The notes below the pieces were generated by a model, which saw nothing but the letters and a program-made list of their open reading frames with translations, was not told where the DNA came from and ran no database searches. This document shows, piece by piece, positions 21,596 to 31,255 of a stretch of 64,000 bases of DNA. This DNA is from Solanum dulcamara (lineage: Eukaryota > Streptophyta > Magnoliopsida > Solanales > Solanaceae), in assembly GCF_947179165.1 (NCBI RefSeq), contig NC_077241.1, forward strand, positions 28,285,746-28,349,745, in the 5' to 3' direction. Positions within the stretch are counted from its first letter, which is position 1; each line of letters begins with the position of its first letter. Both the position numbers and the translations under genes were made by a program.

Positions 21596-23490
21596 TGTCA
21601 CGACCCAACCCCGTGGGCCGCGATTGGGGTCCGACCTGGACCCCCGTTTACATAACTATAGACTACAGTCAAATTGGACTATGTATAATGTGATACTGCT
21701 TACAAAAACCTCAATGGGCTAAAACGTTTTCATGTTCATATAGCCTCCTATATATAGGAACCAAACACATGAACCTAGTGGGTGATAAAATATTCATACA
21801 CATGTGGCCTTTTTCATTTGCATCATGTCATGAAAGGGAAAGCCAGCCGAGAAGGCTGCCACAACATAATAGCTTTTACAGTATATCACATAGGCATAAC
21901 TGAAATAAACTCTTAAACAACCCACACACATATGTCTATAGACCTCTAAGAATAGGAATGACAACATATGGCGGGATAGGGCCCCCGTCTTACCCCTGCA
22001 TAAACAAATATATACATCGCATGACCAGTACCCAAAAGCTAGTCTCCGAAATAGTGAAGCACTTCCAACAAAGTTGAGCAGAAATCCTATACTGGCGGAT
22101 CTCTGAAATGAATATATGTACCTGCGGGCATGAATCGCAGCCCACCAAAGAAAGGGGGGTCAGTACGATATATGTACTGAGTATATAAGCATAACATAAC
22201 TAAGATAACAACTGAATCAGGGGTGCAGGAAACCAAGTATAACATTTAATAGGGTACTGTACTTGCACCTCACAAAATAAAGTCATGTATACCACTATCA
22301 CATACTGTATCCGGCCCACTAGGGGACTCGGTGTTACAAATTTATCTTTATGTCATCATAAGCATAAGTATACCATAACAGGCCCTTTAATGAGACTCGG
22401 TCTGCAATCATGTCATCTTATCATTGCATTCACATAGCATACCCGGCCCTTGGTGGGGCTCGGTCATACCCTGCCTTTTTTGGGACTTGATGACTATTTA
22501 TATCATCTTATATCATACTAGCCCAATTAGGCTGACCTCTATCAAAACATCTGTTAGGATGACGTTATCACAAACCCAACCCCGTAGGCCGCGATTGGGG
22601 TCCGACCTGGACCCCCGTTTACATAACTGTCGACTACAGTCAAATTGGACTATGTATAATGTGATACTACTTACAAAAACCTCAATGGGCTAAAATGTTT
22701 TCATGTTCATATAGCCTCCTATATATAGGAACCAAACACATGAACTTAGTGGGTGATAAAATATTCATACACGTGTGGCCTCTTTCATTTGCATCATGTC
22801 ATGAAAGGGAAAGCCAGCCGAGAAGGCTGCCACAACATAATAGCTTTTGCAGTATATCACATAGGCATAACCGAAATAAACTCCTAAACAACCCACACAC
22901 ATATGTCTACAGACCTCTAAGAATAGGAATGACAATATATGGCGGGATAGGGCCCCTGCCTTACCCCTGCATAAACAAATATATACATCGCAGGACCAGT
23001 ACCCAAAAGCTAGGCTCTGAAATAGTGAAGCACTTCTAATATAGTTGAGCAGAAATCCTATACTGGCGGATCTCTGAAATGAACATCTGTACCTGCGAGC
23101 ATGAAACGCAGCCCACCAAAGAAAGGGGGGTCAATACGATATATGTACTGAGTATATAAGCATAACATAACTGAGATAACAACTGAATTAGGGATGCAGG
23201 AAACCAAGTATAACATTTAATAGGGTACTGTACCTGCACCTCACAAAATAAAGTCATGTATACCACTATCACATACTGTATCCGGCCCGCTCGGGGACTC
23301 GGTGTTACAAATTTATCTTTATGTCATCATAAGCATAAATATACCATAACCGGACCTTTAATGAGACTCGGTCTGCAATCATGTCATATTATCATTGCAT
23401 TCACATAGCATACCCGGCCCTTGGTGGGGCTCGGTCATACCCGGCCTTTTTTGGGACTCGATGAATATTTATATCATCTTATATCATACC
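21551..23490. repeat. 970-bp tandem duplication across the F gag / D LTR junction
   Basis: The segment 21551-22520 (45 bp of F gag followed by the first 925 bp of the D LTR) is repeated at 22521-about 23490. Marker strings such as GCTGACCTCTATCAAAAC recur 970 bp apart (21561 and 22531). The join shows a CTAGCCC microhomology. Copies differ at scattered bases and small indels, so the event is not recent. Confidence 0.93.
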
Positions 23491-25368
23491 CGACCCCTTT
23501 TTGGGACTTCGGTCGTACCCGACCCTCTATGGGACTCGGTAAAGATATGTAAACCATATGCACAAGCAGAGTAGTAAGTAACCATATGCAAGCTAGAGCA
23601 TTATCTCAGAGATCGTATCATGTTTAACTTATAGCTAAGATGTGCTAAAAGAAGAAAGAGAATAAGCTCTATATGGTATGTACTTTCCTTCAGGTGATCT
23701 TCATATATATATTTCATACTCGGCCCTTCATGGGGCTCAATGAACCACTATGGCATCATAATCTCATTTTCGTATTAAATACATCTCAATGGAAATGAGA
23801 GATAGCTTCCCATACATTACATTCTGACACATAGAAGCCTTACTAGGCAATACTTAATCTTCACAAGAACTCTAATACTGAACAGTGGATAGGGGTTATG
23901 AGGCATAATCAGAATTCTGGGAATGGAATTGTCCCCGCACTTCATATACAATTTACTTAAGGCTAAACATTGCCAAAAGGAAAGAAAGATAGCTGTACGA
24001 ACTTATATCAAAACATGCCAAGAGAAAGCTTTACATACCTTGTCTGAATTATTCATTATCCTGCTTGACTCGTCGTCCTTTGAACCTATTCAACATGAAA
24101 GTAGTATGAATGTCAACCCCTTTTACTTTCCAGCACCCTCGGTTACATCTTAGTATTAATGGAATCTATTTCCTTAGTCATTTCCCTGACTAGTTCTGTT
24201 ATTCGCTAAGGCGTCGACGAAAATTGGGAAGCACCTCCCCTTTAATGTGCCCTATACACAACAATTTTGTACGAAATGATATGCCCAAAATACTCACAGC
24301 TGTCCATGTAGGATTTCCAAAACAAAATCTGGGCAGTACCTCCTCTACACTTCATCACCCTTTTTCGCGAAGCTAAAAGCAAAACTGGATTTAAAAGTCT
24401 AAATAAAAGTTATAGAACTATGAAATACCTTTCCAAAACATATTTAATCACCGAAACTAAGCTATACACAAGAAGTTATACCAATATTACTAACAACTGT
24501 CCCCTCCAAAAACGGGTCTATTCCCTAGCGTTTTCTCTTCATGTTTCTCTTAGGTTTCCAAGTGAAGAACTGAAAATATGGTTCCGTAGGCATCGTAATA
24601 TACATATATACACCTCCACATAATTTAGGAACACCATAGATAATTAATTCATAGAAGAAAGTGAAGAACTTACCTTAATTTCCTCCAAGTTGTGCCTGCT
24701 GTTGTGAGCTCTCTTTCTCTCACGTTTCTCTCTATAATTTGGCTGATTTTTGGACTTCAAATGACTTAAGAGTCATTAACATACATATATAGGGTCCCTT
24801 AGGAAGTGACACATGTCAGCCCCTAAGGGTGACACATGTTAAACCCTTATTGGGCCACGGATCCATGCTTTCAAGGAGGGGCTGCCATGTGTCCTTGTGG
24901 GCCCCATCTCCCAAGTAGGTGGGTCACCTACTTGACCCTAAGTAGGTGGGTCACCTGCTTGCTTGAGGTGCTGCCACGTGTCACTCCTCCATTGGCTTCC
25001 ACGTGTCGTCTTTTCCCCTTTCTCGTGGGTTTGTAATCTCATCTTATTTTAGGAGCCTATGTAATCCATGCTATGTAAGCTTGGTTTGTCCTTAAGCAAA
25101 TCAAGTATGTAAGATGTCTAAGTTCATAGCTTACGTAGGTAAATAGAGTCCTACAACTCATTTCTTGGCCTCCAACTCCTTTCGAATTTTTATAACCCTA
25201 TTTCCAATCTTCCTTATTATGAAGCATTTCGTTCTCCTTTCCTTTGAGTTATTTGATAGCATTATAAACTATCCGACTCACATAACGATTTTAAAAAACT
25301 TAAGAGCCTTCCCAGAAACTTGAGAAGCGTAAGAAGCATTCTAAGGTACCAATGTACGAGGTGTAACA
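21596..25368 (-). repeat. 3' LTR of D (3773 bp, with internal duplication)
   Basis: It includes the second unit of the 970-bp duplication. Relative to the 5' copy it lacks about 555 bp near 24249 (the copy at 29110-29673 has the missing segment). Otherwise the two copies are closely similar. The CGGCCC hairpin units are dense at 23280-23540. Confidence 0.9.
24778..24845 (-). promoter_or_regulatory. Putative promoter of D 3' LTR
   Basis: TATATAGGG (24786-24793 region) lies next to palindromes GACACATGTC at about 24808 and GACACATGTT at about 24831. CAAGTAGGTG-GGT-CACCTACTTG, a perfect inverted repeat, is at 24912-24934, with a second copy at 24940-24962. Confidence 0.55.
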
Positions 25369-25402
25369 TCCTTCCCCCCTTTAGAACATTCGTCCCCGAA
25401 TT
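25369..25402 (-). other. Polypurine tract of D with flanking palindrome
   Basis: Minus-strand CTAAAGGGGGGAAGGA adjoins the LTR. The preceding inverted repeat AACATTCG-N4-CGAATTTT has one arm altered. Confidence 0.85.
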
Positions 25403-25479
25403 TTAACTAGCCTCATAAAGTCTTACGAGTGCTTCAGGATTCTTCTGTACTGGCTGCCGTTCATTGGCCTTGTATCAAC

Positions 25480-25580
25480 TCATATGGTCTATTTAAGAAG
25501 GTAGATTACCTGTAGTCATAGGGAACAGGTGATATTTCTTTTCCATTACTTCTTTCTAGTTTCTTTCCCACACATTATAT
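25480..25580 (-). pseudogene. Chromodomain tail remnant of D
   Basis: The minus strand encodes an MWERN..KEVMEKKYHLFPMTTG-like stretch (interrupted by a stop), matching the last residues of the integrase/chromodomain tail (compare KYPYLFPMSTG in G). Upstream integrase sequence is gone, so an internal deletion removed the rest of pol. Confidence 0.6.
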
Positions 25581-26588
25581 TGCACCCTTTACACGAACAT
25601 GTGTAGGAGCTTAAAATAGCCCGAAAGATGCTTTAGCATCACCATACTAGTCTGTACGTAAACCTGTATCATTTCTTACTTCCTTTCTCTACTTACCCTT
25701 GAGTTTTCTCATATTCCAGTATAGGAGAGATCTCTCATCCTTTCCTTGTTTTGCTGCTTGTACACCACAATATTAGTAGTCAGTAAATTTGTTACCAACG
25801 TCTTACCTTCAGTCGAGTATAGCCTGGCTATTTTTTACAGTATGTTTAAGTTCTCATTGTAATTCTCTTGTTGTATTCATTCCCTTTGTATGCACCTATT
25901 CTTTGATGTCATACTTTTTAAGTCCTTACTATTAATTTTCCGCACTGTCTCTGGTATCATGGCTTCTATCCGTTTATTGCTGGCCTTTAGATCTTATTAA
26001 CTCGTGCCAGTATGGGATCTCACTTGAAGCCACTTCCCCTCTTTAGGGTGTACCCATGTCACTACCTATTGTGTTCTACCTAACGCCCTTATTTCCAATT
26101 TTCTAATACGTATGATTCTTTTCCAACACATTCGGTATACTGCACCATATCTATGCCTTCGTTTATATCTTCCATACCTTTGGTTGCCTAGGTACGATAA
26201 CTTAACATAATCATGAGGTGCTAATCCTGTCTAATTATGGGTACTCGAGTCACGTAGCAATTTATTCGAAGCCACTTTTCATTTATTTTGATCAACAACT
26301 AGCTAGGGCTTATAGTCGTTTCCAATCCTCAAATAGGCAGTACTTACCTTCCGACTCTCGGTGTCCCAAACTTTGTCATAGTCCTAGCCTTATCCTAGTG
26401 GGTACCACTTGTCCCTTTAATGAATTTACAATGCGCTAGTTGTTTTGCAAAGCTATATCCCCTATCTCAAAGGGTCTTATCATCTTTCACGGTTGATTTA
26501 CGTATCAACAATACTTCTTTATATCAACAATGCCATGCACGGACAACGTGTATATATACATGCATATCACCTCATATCACAGCCACAC
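25581..26588 (-). other. Unclassified interior of D
   Basis: No coding sequence is supported. Parts align with A 15600-17000, for example the AGGGTGTACC / polypurine-like segment near 26030-26050. It is a shortened version of the A/B/C interior. Confidence 0.5.
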
Positions 26589-26694
26589 AAGGCTACCCAG
26601 GGGGTCACCCATCCTAATATTACTCTTGCTCAAGCACGCTTAACTTCGGAGTTCTGATGGGATCCGGTACGTTAGTGCTGGTTTGATCGCACCC
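26589..26694 (-). pseudogene. 5S rRNA-derived segment, sense to element D
   Basis: Minus-strand reading begins GGGTGCGATCAAACCAGCAC and follows 5S rRNA closely through the CCGGATCCCATCAGAACTCC box. The internal control region has an intact-looking A box (GAAGTTAAGCGTGCTTG), an altered intermediate element and an intact C box (AGGATGGGTGACC). It stops after CCCTGGGTAGCC, missing about the last 13 nt of 5S, so it cannot give normal rRNA. It is far better preserved than the A copy and lies in the same orientation as D. It could come from genomic 5S DNA or from a 5S-carrying element of Cassandra type; the flanks do not decide this. Confidence 0.9.
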
Positions 26695-26800
26695 TCCCCA
26701 TAGGGCGCATATCTATCGAAGGAGACGATGACCCAGCAGCTGATCCAGTAGGCCAAGCTGCACAGCCCAAGTTACCCGTCTTAGTTAGTCTTATCCTTAA
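26695..26800 (-). pseudogene. gag linker scrap in D
   Basis: The segment matches F gag 21140-21235: minus-strand R-P-I-G-R-type linker codons followed by Gln/Ala-rich sequence. It shows D descends from an element that once had gag. Only about 35 codons remain, next to the 5S-like segment. Confidence 0.6.
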
Positions 26801-27410
26801 TATATCGTTCTATCCAGAACTACCAGTCTTTCCTAAATCATTTTCCTTTTATTTCAAGGGAAATTTGGGCAGAGTTTCCTCTGTATTTCTTACTAGTTCA
26901 ACACCTGCACGCAGAAAATGCCAACAATGCCTCACAGGGGCAATACGCATAAAGATACATATATACGTATCATATCACGTCATATCGCAGCCTCACAGGG
27001 CGCCTAATATCAACAATAGTATAAACTGATGGACTTACCTCGTATGTCCAACTCGAACTGCACCTGTTTAGACTTTCCATCTACTTTTCCTTTCAATTTT
27101 CAACTTTACATGTCAATCGTAATTCAATACCTTACCTGGCACCTATCATTCATGCCTTGCTCACCTGCATGCTGTGACACATCCAATATCGTTAGTAACC
27201 TTATTCTATCGATGTTGTCCTTCTGCTGAAATCACAAGTTAGTATAAGGAATTTCATTCCCTATGACTCGGCTCTATCGTACGATCGTAGATATGAAAGA
27301 AAGGTAACATCCTAAATGTCCTGTAGCTTCTTGTCTATAGATGTGGTGTACAACACACCGATAAACAAGACTCTACTAAATACAGTCTGTAGACATTCCA
27401 AGGACAAACT
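26801..27410 (-). other. Leader region of D
   Basis: This is a non-coding leader resembling A 16990-17600 and B 43060-43620. It contains donor-like GAGGTAAGT (minus strand, near 27028-27036) and a second copy of the ATATCACAGCC/CACAGGG block already present at 26565-26595. Confidence 0.55.
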
Positions 27411-27422
27411 GCTCTTATACCA
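27411..27422 (-). other. Primer-binding site of D
   Basis: Minus-strand TGGTATAAGAGC differs from the A copy by one base (C to A at position 7). It is four bases inside the 5' LTR. Confidence 0.88.
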
Positions 27423-27426
27423 CTTT

Positions 27427-30400
27427 TGTCACGACCCAACCCCGTGGGCCGCGACTGGGGTCCGACCTGGACCCCCATTTACATAACTGTCAACTACATT
27501 CAAATTGGACTATGTATAATGTGATACTACTTACTAAAACCTCAATGGGTTAAAATGTTTTCATGTTCATATAGCCTCCTATATATAGGAACCAAACACA
27601 TGAACTTAGTGGGTGATAAAATATTCATACACGTGTGGCCTCTTTCATTTGCATCATGTCATGAAAGGGAAAACCAACCGAGAAGGCTGCCACAACATAA
27701 TAGCTTTTACAGTATATCGCATAGGCATAACCGAAATAAACTCCTAAACAACCCACACACATATGTCTACAGACCTCTAAGAATAGGAATGACAACATAT
27801 GGCGGGACAGGGCCCCCGCCTTACTCCTGCATAAACAAATATATACATCGCAGGACCAGTACCCAAAAGCTAGGCTCCGAAAGAGTGGAGCACTTCCAAC
27901 ATAGCTGAGCAGAAATCCTATACTGGCGGATCTCCGAAATGAACATCTATACGTGCGAGCAAGAAACGCAGCCCCCAGAAAAAATGGGGGTCAGTACGAT
28001 ATATGTACTGAGTATATAAGCATAACATAACTGAGATAACAACTGAATCAGGGGTGCAGGAAACCAAGTATAACATTTAATAGGGTACTGTACCTGTACC
28101 TCACAAAATAAAGTCATGTATACCATTATCACATACTGTATCCGGCCCGCTCGGGGACTCGGTGTTACAAATTTATCTTTATGTCATCATAAGCATAAAT
28201 ATACCATAACCGGCCCTTTAATGAGACTCAGTCTGCAATCATGTCGTCTTATCATTACATTCACATAGCATACCCGGCCCTTGGTGGGGCTCGATCATAC
28301 CCGGCCCTTTTTGGGACTTGGTGAATATTTATATCATCTTATATCATACCCGGCCCCTTTTTGGGACTTCGGTCATACCCGCCCCTCTATGGGACTCGGT
28401 AAAGATATGTAAACCATATGCACAAGCAGAGTAGTAAGTAACCATATGCAAGCTAGATCATTATCTCAGAGATCATATCATGTTTAACTTATAACTAAGA
28501 TGTGCTAAAAGAAGAAAGAGAATAAGCTCTATATGGTATGTACTTTCCTTCAGGTGATCTTCATATACATATTTCGTACTCGGCCCTTCATGGGTCTCGG
28601 TGAACCACTATGGCATCGTAATCTCATTTTCGTATCAAATACATCTCAATGGAAATGAGAGATAGCTTCCCATACATTACATTCTGACACATAGAAGCCC
28701 TAATAGGCAATACTTTATCTTCACAAGAACTCTAATACTGAATAGTGGATAGGGGTTATGAGGCATACTCGGAATTTTGGGAATGGAATTATCCCCGCAC
28801 TTCATATACAATTCACTTAAGGCTAAACATTCCCAAAAGGAAAGAAAGATAGTTGTACGAACTTATATCAAAACATGCCAAGAGAAAGCTTTACATACCT
28901 TGTCTGAATTATTCCTTATCCTGCTTGCCTCGCCGTCCTTTGAACCTATTCAACATGAAAGTAGTATGAATATCAACCCCTTTTACTTTCCATCACCCTT
29001 GGTTACATGTTAGTATTAATGTAATCTATTTCCTTAGTCATTTCCCCGACTAGTTCTGTTATTCGCTAAGGTGTCGACAAAAATTGGGCAGCACCTCCCC
29101 TATAATGTTCCCTATCCAAATTTCTAATTAGGTCCCTAAGACCTACAGCCAACCAACCTGCAGCAGTTCACACCAATAATATACAACACAAACTTCAAAT
29201 GACTTATTCAAAAATACGGTACCACAATAGGGCGTCTAGCCTTTATTTTGTAACGCCTTTCATTATATGCAACGAGGGGTCGTGTGGATTCAACCAGCAG
29301 CACGCTAACCCACATTATAACATATTTAGGTCCTGCAACAACACATAACACCCCTGCAGCAGCACCTCACACGAACAACACTATCCTTCGACAACAATTT
29401 AACTATAGCAATTCCAATTTAGTTTATTTCGAACGTCGAGCATTTCTATGACATACTTAAACTTCCATCAGCATACAAGGGGTGTAATACACCATATAAC
29501 AATACCATAAACTTCAAATTGAAAGGAAAAACCTTACCTTTTCTAAAATTGGCTAAAACTCGTCAAACCTATCAAAACATGAATTCTGGACAGCCTACTG
29601 TCTTGTATTGTCGCTTAGTTTCAAAGGGGTAATTGATGGAAAGGTCTTAAAAAATTTCGAATTACCCCTACAGTAATTTTGTACGAAATGATATGCCCAA
29701 AATACTCATAGCTGTCCGTGTAGGATTTCCAAAACAAAATTTGGGCAGTACCTCCTCTACACTTCATCACCCTTTTTCGCGAATCCAAAAGCAAAACTGG
29801 ATTTAAAGGTTTAAATGAAAGTTATATACCTATGAAATACATTTCCAAAAAATATTGAATCACACGAAACTAAGCTATACACAAGAAGTTATACCAATAT
29901 TACTAACAACTGTCCCCTCCAAAAAGGGGTCTGTTCCCTAGCGTTTTCTCTTTATGTTTATCTTAGGTTTCCAAGTGAAGAACTGAAAATATGGTTCTAT
30001 AGGCATCGTAATATACATATATACACCTCCACATAATTGAGGAACACCGTAGACAATTAATTCACGAAAAAAAAGTGAAGAATTTACCTTAATTTCCTCC
30101 AATTTGTGGCTGCTGTTGTGAGCTCTCTTTCTCTCACGTTTCTCTCTATAATTTGATTGATTTTTGGACTTCAAATGACTTAAGAGTCATTAACATACAT
30201 ATATAGGGTCCCTTAGGAAGTGACACGTGTCATCCCCTAAGGGTGACACGTGTCAAATCCTTATTGGACCACGAATCCATGCTTTCAAGGAGGGGCTGCC
30301 ACGTGTCCTTGTGGGCCCCACCTCCCAAGTAGGTGGGTCACCAGCGTGCTTGAGGTGCTGCCACGTGTCACTCCTCCATTGGCTTCTACATGTCACTCCT

Positions 30401-30531
30401 TTCCTTGGAGTTATTTGATTGCATTATAAACTATCCGACTCACATAACGATTTTAAAGAAACTTAAGAGCCTTCCCAGAAACTTGAGAAGCGTAAGAAGC
30501 ATTCTAAGGTACCAAAGTATGGGGTGTAACA
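27427..30531 (-). repeat. 5' LTR of D (3105 bp)
   Basis: It starts TGTCACGACCC on the plus strand and ends GGTGTAACA. It lacks about 225 bp present in the 3' copy at 25010-25235 (junction near 30400). Seven CGGCCC...GGGACTCGG hairpin units lie between 28140 and 28610. Confidence 0.9.
30190..30258 (-). promoter_or_regulatory. Putative promoter of D 5' LTR
   Basis: Two perfect GACACGTGTC palindromes with intact CACGTG cores (30222-30231 and 30245-30254) lie next to a TATATAGGG element (30198-30206). This is the best-preserved minus-strand promoter block in the window. Confidence 0.6.
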
Positions 30532-31255
30532 GACACTCTCTATGCCGCTCGTCTACCCCTAGGTCATATGCCTGTACCCGGGCAATATCCATGCCTGGCT
30601 GAGTAGCCATGGCCATGCAGCTATCAACCAAATAAAGGTCTAAGCCCATCACGTAACGATGCACCCTATCTTCCATATTATCTATGACTATGGGGGCATG
30701 TCTCTCCAATGAGTCAAACTCGAGGTTGTAGTCTTGACCGTTCTGCTTCAACTGTAAGAATTTATCAACCCTGGCTCATCTAATTTTTGGAGGCAGAAAA
30801 TGGCCAAGAAAGGCTTCTATAAATTCATCCTATTCAGTTGGAGGAGCACCCTTATCCCTCGATAATTCCCAAGACTCATGCCAGTTAGAGGCCACGTCAC
30901 GCAGCCGATAAGAGGCCAATTCAACCGACTCAGCCTCCGAGGCCCTAATGATTCACAATGTATGTTGCATCTGTCGAGTGAACTCCTGTGGGTCCTCCTA
31001 GGTCTTGACCCATGAAATTCTAAGGGATTGCAGGCTAGGAAGTCATGGACCGTTAAGCTATCTTATCTATTTGCATTATCCAAGCTATGCCTCTGAGCCT
31101 GTCCTTCCATTAGTCCAGTCAGAAATTGCATTGCGTCTCTCATAACTATATCCTCTGCCCCGTGCTGTGGGGCTGGAGGCTCCTGTACCGGATATTAAGG
31201 ATCTGCAGTTGTTGTTGCCCTAACCTCTTCTAGGGTGGTGGCATAGTAAAGCTTG
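30532..31255 (-). pseudogene. gag N-terminal and central part of F
   Basis: This is capsid/nucleocapsid coding of the F polyprotein. In minus sense it runs from an initiator-like ATG near 31243 (MPPP, then a stop) through PAPQHGAEDIVMRDAMQFL-like capsid sequence (about 31110-31190). The central capsid block encodes NGQDYNLEFDSLERHAP and VIDNMEDRVHRYVMGL near 30640-30740, then QPGMDIARVQAYDLGVDER to 30532. It then continues at 21595 beyond D. The frame is repeatedly broken. The junction with LTR sequence at about 31256 leaves no primer site or leader, so a deletion removed them. Confidence 0.87.

Larger units (their letters stand above)
21596..30531 (-). mobile_element. Element D: short non-autonomous Tekay-like retrotransposon
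   Basis: The 3' LTR is 21596-25368, the interior 25369-27426 (2.06 kb) and the 5' LTR 27427-30531. It has a primer-binding site at 27411-27422 and a polypurine tract at 25369-25384. The flanks are GACGT (21591-21595) and GACAC (30532-30536), a decayed duplication differing by two transitions. On both sides the flank is F gag, which reads continuously once D is removed. The interior retains only a chromodomain tail, a gag scrap and a 5S-like segment. Confidence 0.9.

Noticed and set aside
22695..23039. 114-codon frame nearly repeated at 27555-27908
   Set aside because: Similarity is explained by the two positions being copies of the same LTR segment in D. It is antisense to the LTR, with no protein features.
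26589..26694. Functional 5S rRNA gene
   Set aside because: The last ~13 nt are missing and the flanks are retrotransposon sequence; no 5S array unit is present.
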